Notes under the pieces: model-generated
What the model was told of the DNA's origin: nothing
Seen by the model: only the letters and a program-made list of their open reading frames with translations
Databases searched by the model: none
Source: CAYGYG01 sp964354155
Lineage (GTDB): Bacteria > Hydrothermota > Tepidihabitantia > SM23-42 > CAYGYG01
Assembly (NCBI GenBank): GCA_964354155.1
Contig: CAYGYG010000017.1
Span: forward strand, 1 to 57,305
Length of the DNA stretch: 57,305 bases
Reading direction: 5' to 3'
In this document: positions 1 through 7,107 of the stretch, piece after piece
How positions within the stretch are numbered: position 1 is the first letter of the stretch
Layout of the letters: the number at the start of each line of letters is the position of its first letter
Translations under genes and position numbers: made by a program

Positions 1-1
1 C

Positions 2-24
2 AATGGGTTGCTTTCATTTGGCCA
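2..24 (+). repeat. 23-bp dispersed repeat, copy 1
   Basis: This 23-base segment begins AATGGGT and ends CATTTGGCCA. It recurs inverted at 23006-23028 with 21 of 23 bases identical; the only differences are TG versus CA at bases 8-9. It lies just upstream of the first promoter. The CTTTCATTTGGCCA core reminds me of insertion-sequence ends of the IS21 type, but no transposase is next to either copy, so this origin is only a guess. Confidence 0.55.
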
Positions 25-61
25 GGGATCTACAACCCATGATGGCGCGAGGATTGCGTCA

Positions 62-89
62 TTGACTTGAACACGAAATAGAATATAAT
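62..89 (+). promoter_or_regulatory. sigma-70-type promoter for the 103 gene
   Basis: The -35 box TTGACT (62-67) and the -10 box TATAAT (84-89) are separated by 16 bases. The ATG at 103 is only 13 bases beyond the -10 box, so the leader would be about 6-7 bases with no room for a Shine-Dalgarno site. The spacing and boxes match five other promoters in this window. Confidence 0.8.
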
Positions 90-102
90 CACTCCAAACC
101 AT

Positions 103-2877
103 ATGAAAATACTGTTGCTTTTCTTGATCAGCCAATACTTCGGTCAGAACAAGATCCAATATCATGATTTCAACTTCTCCGTGCTCAAAACCGACCATTT
201 TGCCATCTACTACTACGAAGGTGAAGAGAAGCTCGCCGCCTTTGCCCAGACCGTGCTTGAGGACAATTATTTACGCTTGAAAGAGGACCTGTCCACCGAT
301 ATAAGCTTTGAAATACCGGTGATTATCTACAGTTCGCCCAATGACTTCTCCCAGACCAATGTCACGCTGGAGCTGATCGAAGAATCGGTGGGCGGGTTCA
401 CCGAGCTTTTCAAGAACCGGGTGGTCGTGCCGTTCACCGGTTCCTATGAGGATTTCCGCCATGTCCTGGTTCATGAGCTGACCCACGTCTTCGAATTCGC
501 CATTTTCTTCGGCGCCCGGATGTCATCGATCCTCTCCGCCGAGATCCTGTCCAGCATCCCCTTGTGGGTAATGGAGGGCCTGGCTGAATTCGAATCGCTC
601 GAATGGGACCAACCATCGGACATCTTCATGCGCGACCTCGTCGTGACGCAGAAGGTGATTCCGCTGGACCGCCTTGAGATGTACGGCGGTTTCGTCATCT
701 ACAAGGAGGGACAATCTTTCTATCACTTCGTCGAGCAGCGGTACGGCCGAAAGAAGATCGGCAATTTCATCCACGCCATGAAGACGAAGAAGAATCTCGA
801 CGATGCCTGCCGGATGGTGTTCGGCGTCGGCATCAGCGACCTGAACAAGAGCTGGCTTGAGTTCTATCAGCTTGAGTATTGGCCGCGGATCAGGCAGAAG
901 CTAAACCTGAACAACTATGCCCAGCGACTGATATATGCACCGAAGTTCAAGTCGGTCTACAATACGTCGGTGGCGATCTCCCCCCGTGGCGATCGACTGG
1001 CGTTGATTTCCGACCGCATCGGTACCACCTCGATCTTCATCGTCTCGACCATCGACGGCACGGTACTAAAGCGCCTGGTTGACGGAGAGTATTCGGCCGG
1101 CTTCGAGTCGATGCACCTCTACCGGGGCGGCATCTCCTGGTCGCCGGACGAAAAATTGATCACCTTTGCCGCGAAGAGCCGGGGCCGCGACGTGCTCTAC
1201 CTTATCGACACCAAATCCGGGAAAACCAGGAAAACCATCATCCTCGATGCAATGCAGGGCATCTACGCGCCTAGATTCTCGCCGGACGGTCAGGCAATCG
1301 CGTTTGCCGGCCTGGTCAACGGCGGCTCGGATATCTACACGGTCAGCATCAGCGATGGCCGCCTCAGCCAGCTCACCAATGACGCCTACGACGACCATGA
1401 CCCGGCCTGGTCCCCGGACGGCACGACAATCGTGTTCGTCTCGGACCGGCCGGACAGCGGTCAATACCGGTACGGCGCCTACGCCCTCTTCAGCTACTCA
1501 TCCGGTAACATCACGCGCCTCACTTCGCGTACCGACTACGTCGCTTTCCCCTTTTACCACCCAACCGAGCCCTACCTTCTTTTCGTCGCTGATTTTGACA
1601 ACGCCCAGAACCTCTACCTGATGTCGACCGCCGATAACCGTGTACTCAAACGCACCGATGTGCTGACCGCCGTCACCTTTCCGTCGATTTCGAGCGACGG
1701 GCTAAGGCTCGCCTTTGCCTACCAGAACGAAATGGGCTTTGATATCTACATCGCGAAGAATATCGTCGATAAGCTTGAAAGCATCGATTCGGTCGCGATC
1801 ACCGAGAAAGCCCGCCCTAGTTATGGCGAAGACGAACTGGATGACACCAAGGTCTCCCGCTACAAACCCAGGTTCTCATTTGACTATCTGACCGGTTCGG
1901 TCGGCTACGAATCGTTCTTCGGCTTCTCCGGGACCGGCAACATCGCGCTCAGCGATGTACTAGGCAATCACCGCATCTACATCTACACCGACCTGTGGGG
2001 CGATATCCTCACCTCGAATCTCATGGTGAACTACTGGTACATCCCGGAGCGCATCGACTACGGCAGCGCCCTATTCCAGTTCACGAACTACTACCGCAGC
2101 GGGTGGGACCTGCTGGTGAAACGCTATTTGGGCGGCTCGATCACGGCCCAATACCCGCTCAGCAAGTTCCTGCGCACCGAGTTCGGGTTCACCGGTTTCG
2201 CGCTCAAGGAAACCAGGGTTTTGGACTTCTTTCCCAATTTCGCCGACACCCTATACTACGAAACAAACAACTTTGTCGCCTATCCGGACGTCGCATTCGT
2301 CTTTGACAATGCGCAGTGGGCCGGGTTCGGACCGCATAACGGAACGCGCGCCCGCCTCGAGGCCTACCGATCGTTTTTCAGCAACATCGACTTCACCAGC
2401 GCCTACGTCGACTACCGCCGTTACATCGGCATCGGCCCGCGTTTCAGCTTTGCCTTCCGTACGGTTCTGGCCGGCAGCTTCGGGAAAGACCCTGAGATCT
2501 GGTCATTCGGCGGCCCGGACCAACTCCGGGCGTATGACTTCTACGATCTGTACGGTTCCAAAATAGGACTGGCGAACCTCGAACTGCGCCACCCTTTCAT
2601 CGACCGCCTGAAGTTCGCTTTCCCACTGCCGATTGAGATCAGGAACATACGCGGCTGCCTCTTTGCCGACTTAGGCGGTGTCCTTACCGACTCATTCAAG
2701 CTCTACGAACGCGAGCAGAACTGGATACGGCTCAAGGATCTTAAGATGGACGTGGGGTTTGGCTTGCGGGCCAGCCTCTTTTTCTTTATTCTGAAACTCG
2801 ATTTCGCCCGGAAGTTCGACCTCTACGAGCTCGACCCGGACTGGAGAATCTGGTTCACGATCGGACCGGAATTCTAG
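103..2877 (+). CDS. outer-membrane gluzincin peptidase / TolB-like propeller / beta-barrel protein
   Basis: The 924-residue product has three parts. After a short hydrophobic N-terminus comes a peptidase-MA-like zinc metallopeptidase domain (about 25-265) with HELTH at 124-128 and a downstream WVMEGLAEF (E158/E162) that would supply the third zinc ligand. Residues about 285-580 carry repeated SPDG/SxDG strands typical of TolB/WD40-like propellers. From about 595 to the end are alternating aromatic beta strands finishing in a terminal phenylalanine, as in Omp85/surface-antigen barrels. Family knowledge places such proteins in the outer membrane of FCB-type bacteria; the substrate is unknown. 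It has its own promoter at 62-89 and is followed by a lipoprotein gene, which may be its partner. Confidence 0.85.
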   Translation: MKILLLFLISQYFGQNKIQYHDFNFSVLKTDHFAIYYYEGEEKLAAFAQTVLEDNYLRLKEDLSTDISFEIPVIIYSSPNDFSQTNVTLELIEESVGGFTELFKNRVVVPFTGSYEDFRHVLVHELTHVFEFAIFFGARMSSILSAEILSSIPLWVMEGLAEFESLEWDQPSDIFMRDLVVTQKVIPLDRLEMYGGFVIYKEGQSFYHFVEQRYGRKKIGNFIHAMKTKKNLDDACRMVFGVGISDLNKSWLEFYQLEYWPRIRQKLNLNNYAQRLIYAPKFKSVYNTSVAISPRGDRLALISDRIGTTSIFIVSTIDGTVLKRLVDGEYSAGFESMHLYRGGISWSPDEKLITFAAKSRGRDVLYLIDTKSGKTRKTIILDAMQGIYAPRFSPDGQAIAFAGLVNGGSDIYTVSISDGRLSQLTNDAYDDHDPAWSPDGTTIVFVSDRPDSGQYRYGAYALFSYSSGNITRLTSRTDYVAFPFYHPTEPYLLFVADFDNAQNLYLMSTADNRVLKRTDVLTAVTFPSISSDGLRLAFAYQNEMGFDIYIAKNIVDKLESIDSVAITEKARPSYGEDELDDTKVSRYKPRFSFDYLTGSVGYESFFGFSGTGNIALSDVLGNHRIYIYTDLWGDILTSNLMVNYWYIPERIDYGSALFQFTNYYRSGWDLLVKRYLGGSITAQYPLSKFLRTEFGFTGFALKETRVLDFFPNFADTLYYETNNFVAYPDVAFVFDNAQWAGFGPHNGTRARLEAYRSFFSNIDFTSAYVDYRRYIGIGPRFSFAFRTVLAGSFGKDPEIWSFGGPDQLRAYDFYDLYGSKIGLANLELRHPFIDRLKFAFPLPIEIRNIRGCLFADLGGVLTDSFKLYEREQNWIRLKDLKMDVGFGLRASLFFFILKLDFARKFDLYELDPDWRIWFTIGPEF

Positions 2878-2964
2878 AGGAAGAGTGATTCAGACGGATG
2901 GCAACGGATGCAAACTGATACTCTCGAAGTAGCGAGCAGCAGGTAGAGAGCAGGAAGTTATGTT

Positions 2965-3115
2965 GCCGAAGTGCAAAGTTGCCAGATTGCCAAGTTGCTC
3001 AACCGCCCTCTGCCCTATGCTCAGTTGCCCTATGCCCAGCCGCTCATTCCCCTCTGCTCCTCCGCTCCTCCGCATTCTTCCTCCCATTCACCCATCCACT
3101 CATTCACCGCGCCTC
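2965..3115. repeat. low-complexity C/T-rich spacer running into the next gene
   Basis: This is a degenerate run of short phrases built on CCTATGC, CTCCTCC, CATTC and CCATCCA, with no clean period. It resembles the CCATC/ACTCC-rich tract at 23195-23310. It reads straight into the N-terminal codons of the lipoprotein gene, so the start of that gene is embedded in spacer-type DNA. Confidence 0.6.
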
Positions 3116-4222
3116 TGGCGCCTATTACTGCTGAGTGTCGTCGCCGGCTGTCTACCCACCCGAACAACCGTCAAACCTGACTACAATCGTATCGTCCGGG
3201 AAAGCATCGCCTCTCTCCCGCGTCAGCGGTCGTTTGCCTACACCTGCCGGTTCCGGACCGCAACTACCGAAGCCGAATTCCATGGTCAGTGTTTGGTGGG
3301 CCGGGCCGAGCGTGTCCGGGGACTCTGGAAGTATCCCGAGGATACGGTCGCAACCGAGATCGTCGCTCAGCGCAGTTTTCAATACGAGCAGAAAGATCAC
3401 CAGTGGGACCTCCATAATCGGGGTGAAGAGAGCAACATTCTGGTGCAGGTCGAGCGCGCCCTGAAGCGCGACCGGTTTGAGTTTCTCGAAACGCAGGCCG
3501 GGTGCTATGTTTACGGCTTCAAACCCAATCTCGTCTTCCTTGATCCCACGATGAAAAAAGAGATCCGGGCGGTCATCGGCATCAGCCGCCGCCATCACCG
3601 GCCGGCCTACATCCACGCACTATCGACCGATTCGTCTCTTTTCTGGAACGTCGAATTGAGCCAATACAACCAGACCACGGTGATCGACCCGCCCCGACCC
3701 GATCGAAAAAAATACCGCCTGGTGACCGGGGCCGCAGAAGACGAGATCCGCATCGGACAGCGTCTTTTGCTGGTGCAGATCAAACACAGCCTGGGCAAGG
3801 AACCTGAAGGCCTTTCCCTCGAGGTGCCCGAAGCGATCGACAAAGCGTTGCTTGCCGACCTCCTTGCCCCCGGTGAGTTTGCCATCTACGATGGCACCGG
3901 GCTCGCCGGTAAGACTCATGTGTCGCCCGCGCTGGACAAAAAAATCACCGACGGCGTAACGGTCCGGAACGTAAAGATCGAATTCGACAACCGCGGGCAG
4001 TCCTACCTTAGACTTACGTTCAATATGAAGCATTCCTTCACCCAGTCCATCGCCCTGGCGCTGGACCGCAAGATCCTGGCGGTCAAAGATTTCGTTGACA
4101 GACCGCAAAACGTGGATAAACTTGATGTTCCCATTGAAATGGATTATCTAACAGCCTTGATTGCCGCGGCCAAGATAACTTCGGGCCCCATCAAGCCGTT
4201 AACCATCAGCGAGGCGCAATAG
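3032..4222 (+). CDS. lipoprotein with SecDF-P1-head-like C-terminal domain
   Basis: The start is uncertain. In-frame ATGs lie at 2960, 3017 and 3032; I take 3032 because it gives the shortest leader before the hydrophobic segment LLLLSVVAGC, whose cysteine (codon at 3149, residue 40) fits a lipobox. The mature part begins with a small mixed domain. The C-terminal about 130 residues (NRGQSYLRLTF, then ALALDRKILAV, then a final alpha-helical stretch) resemble the P1 head subdomain seen in SecD proteins, where a substrate-like strand pairs with an ALALDxK strand. That link is inference. The gene ends one base before the glycosyltransferase start, so the two are co-transcribed. The residues ahead of the hydrophobic core are encoded by low-complexity spacer DNA. 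Confidence 0.7.
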   Translation: MPSRSFPSAPPLLRILPPIHPSTHSPRLWRLLLLSVVAGCLPTRTTVKPDYNRIVRESIASLPRQRSFAYTCRFRTATTEAEFHGQCLVGRAERVRGLWKYPEDTVATEIVAQRSFQYEQKDHQWDLHNRGEESNILVQVERALKRDRFEFLETQAGCYVYGFKPNLVFLDPTMKKEIRAVIGISRRHHRPAYIHALSTDSSLFWNVELSQYNQTTVIDPPRPDRKKYRLVTGAAEDEIRIGQRLLLVQIKHSLGKEPEGLSLEVPEAIDKALLADLLAPGEFAIYDGTGLAGKTHVSPALDKKITDGVTVRNVKIEFDNRGQSYLRLTFNMKHSFTQSIALALDRKILAVKDFVDRPQNVDKLDVPIEMDYLTALIAAAKITSGPIKPLTISEAQ

Positions 4223-4223
4223 C

Positions 4224-5729
4224 GTGGCTAACGGCATTATTTCCATTTATACTTTTCTCTTGTTCCTTCTGCTCTTCTATGCTTTTCATTCTTACATCAT
4301 GATCTACCATTTCTTGAGAAATCGACGCAAGGGTATGAAGAGCGAGCGCACGCCGACCAAGAAACCACCCGAGGAATTGCCCTTCGTCACAATCCAGCTT
4401 CCCGTTTACAACGAAAAGTACGTGGTCCGGCGTCTAATCGAAAGCTGCGGCATGATTGATTATCCAAGCGACAAGTTCGAAATTCAGGTACTGGACGATT
4501 CCGACGACGAGACAATCACGATCGTCGCCAACTTGGTCCGTCGTCTCGAGGCCCGCGGCGTCAGCATTTCGCATATTCGCCGAAATAACCGCCAGGGATA
4601 CAAAGCAGGTGCGCTGCAATACGGCCTTGAGTTCGCCCGCGGCGAGTTTGTTGCAATTTTCGACGCCGACTTTGTCATCCCCGGCGATTTTCTGAGACGT
4701 CTGGTCGATGAGTTCGACAACCCCCGAGTCGCCGTGGTTCAGGCACGATGGGGGCATCTCAATTCAAACAAATCGTTGTTCACCATGGCCCAGGCAATTT
4801 CGCTTGACGGCCACTTCGTCGTCGAACAGAACATCCGTTGTCAGGCGCGGTACTTCATTAACTTCAACGGCACCTGCGGGATCTGGCGCAGAGCGGCAAT
4901 CGACGATGCCGGCGGCTGGCATTCGGATACGCTGGCCGAGGACCTGGATCTTTCCTACCGGGCCCAGATCAGAAACTGGGAAATCGTTTTTCGCCCCGAC
5001 GTCGCGGTCGAAGGCGAAATCCCGCCCGATGTCGAAGGCTATCGCAACCAGCAGAACCGCTGGGCCAAAGGGACGATCCAGGTTGCGAAGAAGCTTCTGC
5101 CCAGAATTCTTAAGTCGGACCTTCCCCTGCTGGTCAAGTACGAGGCGACGGTCCATCTCACCTGCCACCTGGTATTCCCGGCACTATTCCTCGTCGCCAT
5201 GCTGACCTTACCCATTGTTTTCTACAAGATCGAGCTCGTCGTACCCGCATCGTATTTCTTGTTCGCATCGTTCTTCGGGCTGGGTGTTTTCGGCTATCCG
5301 GTGCTCTATTCATTATCCCAGCGCGAGCTCTACCCAAAGTGGCGCATGAATCTCACGCGCATACCATTTATCATCGCCCTGTGTACCGGCGTCAGTCTCT
5401 CCAATGCCAAGGCCGTATTCGAAGGGCTATCCGGCAGGAAATCGGCATTCACCCGAACACCTAAGTACGGACCCCATGGCCAGGATGCCGAGGCGGCCGG
5501 CAAACAATACCGGGACGTGAATACCTCGTTCCTCCCTCATTTCGAAATGCTATGCGGCCTGTACCTGTTCTTTTCCTTTCTTTACACGCTGGTCAACGAA
5601 CAACTCGTCCTGGTCCCCTTTCTCTTCCTCTACGCCTGCGGGTTCTTCTATATGGGCGCATCTTCGATGAAAGAGATCATTATTGGCAGCCGGACGGCGG
5701 TGGCAGCATGGTCGCAAAAGAACTCCTGA
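4224..5729 (+). CDS. membrane-bound family 2 glycosyltransferase (cellulose-synthase-like)
   Basis: The 501-residue protein starts with GTG one base after the previous stop. A first transmembrane helix lies at about 5-30. The GT2 catalytic core follows: PVYNEKYVV, VLDDSDDET, the DxD metal/UDP site FDADFVIP (D147, D149), TLAEDLDLSYR with the putative catalytic Asp, and QQNRW at 276-280, the (Q/R)xxRW motif of processive enzymes. Three or four hydrophobic segments after residue 310 would be membrane helices. It should transfer a nucleotide-activated sugar to a lipid or a growing polysaccharide at the cytoplasmic membrane; the sugar cannot be told from sequence. Its 3' end overlaps the Trm112-like gene by 22 bases. 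Confidence 0.9.
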   Translation: MANGIISIYTFLLFLLLFYAFHSYIMIYHFLRNRRKGMKSERTPTKKPPEELPFVTIQLPVYNEKYVVRRLIESCGMIDYPSDKFEIQVLDDSDDETITIVANLVRRLEARGVSISHIRRNNRQGYKAGALQYGLEFARGEFVAIFDADFVIPGDFLRRLVDEFDNPRVAVVQARWGHLNSNKSLFTMAQAISLDGHFVVEQNIRCQARYFINFNGTCGIWRRAAIDDAGGWHSDTLAEDLDLSYRAQIRNWEIVFRPDVAVEGEIPPDVEGYRNQQNRWAKGTIQVAKKLLPRILKSDLPLLVKYEATVHLTCHLVFPALFLVAMLTLPIVFYKIELVVPASYFLFASFFGLGVFGYPVLYSLSQRELYPKWRMNLTRIPFIIALCTGVSLSNAKAVFEGLSGRKSAFTRTPKYGPHGQDAEAAGKQYRDVNTSFLPHFEMLCGLYLFFSFLYTLVNEQLVLVPFLFLYACGFFYMGASSMKEIIIGSRTAVAAWSQKNS

Positions 5730-5902
5730 AGATCTTGGTCTGTCCGAAATGCCGGGGCAGACTCAGTCACGACCAGAAGCAGGCTAGACTGTTGTGCCAC
5801 AATTGCCAGCTTGCCTATCGCATTGAGGACGACATCCCGGTGATGCTGATAGAAGAAGCGGAGCCACTACCCAAGACTATCCGCAAGAAGAAGCAGCACT
5901 GA
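5708..5902 (+). CDS. Trm112/UPF0434-like small zinc protein
   Basis: This 64-residue protein opens with KELLKILVCPKCRG and has a second CxxC in LCHNCQLAY, giving the four zinc-binding cysteines of the Trm112 family, followed by the usual YRIEDDIPVML. In bacteria this family is often encoded beside sugar or lipid-modifying genes and its role is poorly defined; in eukaryotes and archaea Trm112 activates methyltransferases. The ATG lies inside the end of the glycosyltransferase gene, indicating translational coupling. The protein ends in a basic tail. Confidence 0.85.
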   Translation: MVAKELLKILVCPKCRGRLSHDQKQARLLCHNCQLAYRIEDDIPVMLIEEAEPLPKTIRKKKQH

Positions 5903-5970
5903 TTGCCCACGGTGGGGGAGCGCCTTCCCTACCTCCATTCTCGACGTCCTTCCGCACTCCAGACTCCAGG

Positions 5971-6017
5971 ACTCCAGTGTCAGGTCTGGACATGACTCCA
6001 GTGTCAGGTCTGGACAT
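5971..6017. repeat. perfect 23-bp tandem direct repeat
   Basis: A 23-base unit beginning ACTCCAGTGTCAGG and ending TCTGGACAT occurs at 5971-5993 and again at 5995-6017 with one base between. A looser echo (CCCAGTGTCCC) lies at 6085-6095. The intergenic space 5903-6096 otherwise contains a short GCGG/CCGC hairpin near 6030 and no gene. Confidence 0.75.
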
Positions 6018-6096
6018 TGGACATTTCCTGCGGAAAACCCGCTATTGAGTGGAGAAATGAGTTATTTCTATTTTTCAGCCTGACCCCAGTGTCCCC

Positions 6097-6124
6097 TTGA
6101 CAGACGTCGGTTTCGTGATACAAT
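6097..6124 (+). promoter_or_regulatory. near-consensus promoter giving a leaderless mRNA
   Basis: TTGACA (6097-6102), a 16-base spacer and TACAAT (6119-6124). The ATG at 6130 begins six bases after the last -10 base, where transcription is expected to start. The reading frame could extend to a TTG at 6097, but that TTG is the start of the -35 box, so it is unlikely to be translated. Confidence 0.8.
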
Positions 6125-6129
6125 ATGAC

Positions 6130-7056
6130 ATGGGCCGCACAATGCTCCTGGGAAAGGAAATCATCATCGGCGAACCGGTGTTCCTGCGCAACCTCCTAGT
6201 CTATCCCTTGCGTAACGGACATGACCGCACTGCAAACGTCGCCGGCGTCGACACGCTGATTGACCGTCAGTTGTGCCGAATCGACGAGCTTGATCCACCG
6301 GTCGTCAACCGAGTCCAGATCGACAATCGCTCGGAGCAACGGCTGCTGCTGCTCGACGGTGAAGAGATCCTCGGTGCGATGCAGAACCGAATTGCGGCGT
6401 CAACCGCTTTGATCGAGGTCCACTCGAGCCTCCATCTGCCTACCGTCTGTGTTGAGCAAGATCGCTGGGAAACAGCCGATTCAGGCAAGTCCTTCTTCTC
6501 GGGCCGATCACTTTCATACCCAACGCTGAGAGCGATCCTTGCCGAGCGCCCCGGGCCCGCAGTGCCGGCGGCTGAAAGCGGCCAGGAGGCCGTTTGGAGC
6601 GAGATCCAGCGAAAGCTTAAAACCACCCGGGTGACCTCTTTTACATCGTCGATGCACGATGTCTACGAAAAACTTAATGATGACATCAACCGCTATCTCG
6701 AGGACACCAAGGCAATCGGCGAGGCGTCCGGCCTGCTCGCCTGCGTTGCCAACCGCTGCCTGGCCGTCGATTTGTTCGGTTCGGTTGAAACATACACTAT
6801 GTTCAAAGACAAGCTTCTGAAGAGCTACGCCCTGGATGCCATCGAGCATCGAGATCAACCTACCGCAATCCCGCCGGAACTACCGTTATCGATATTCAGC
6901 GATCTGGATCGGTCTCGCCGCGAACTGATACCCGGGATTGGTCTGGGGAATCAGTATCATATTGAAGGCCGTCGTTTCCGGGCCCGCATTCTCACCGCAC
7001 CGGATGGAAGCGCGGCCGAACCGCTTGTACACCTGGCCGCGTTCCCGAAACAATAA
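6130..7056 (+). CDS. ARPP-1 family (DUF6569) protein
   Basis: The protein has 308 residues from the ATG at 6130. The hallmark is the segment QIDNRSEQRLLLLDGEEI, then GAMQNRI and VCVEQDRW, matching the LLDGEE, G(A)xQNR and CVExGRW motifs of the ARPP-1 domain (named for its association with ADP-ribosylglycohydrolase and rhodanese-phosphatase genes). The biochemical role is not established. The C-terminal part (about 150-250) is helical and ends in a beta strand with VHLAAFP. It lies 51 bases before the kinase-helicase gene with no terminator between, so the two are probably one transcript, and a joint role is possible. The start was chosen because the -10 box sits exactly six bases upstream and there is no Shine-Dalgarno site. 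Confidence 0.8.
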   Translation: MGRTMLLGKEIIIGEPVFLRNLLVYPLRNGHDRTANVAGVDTLIDRQLCRIDELDPPVVNRVQIDNRSEQRLLLLDGEEILGAMQNRIAASTALIEVHSSLHLPTVCVEQDRWETADSGKSFFSGRSLSYPTLRAILAERPGPAVPAAESGQEAVWSEIQRKLKTTRVTSFTSSMHDVYEKLNDDINRYLEDTKAIGEASGLLACVANRCLAVDLFGSVETYTMFKDKLLKSYALDAIEHRDQPTAIPPELPLSIFSDLDRSRRELIPGIGLGNQYHIEGRRFRARILTAPDGSAAEPLVHLAAFPKQ

Positions 7057-7107
7057 GGACCACGGTTTGCGCGGACGCAACGCCGTCGGTTTCCTTCAAC
7101 CGGCACC

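Noticed and set aside
6097..6129. TTG start that would extend the ARPP-1 protein by 11 residues
   Set aside because: The TTG is the first half of a near-consensus -35 box and the ATG at 6130 sits at the expected transcription start.
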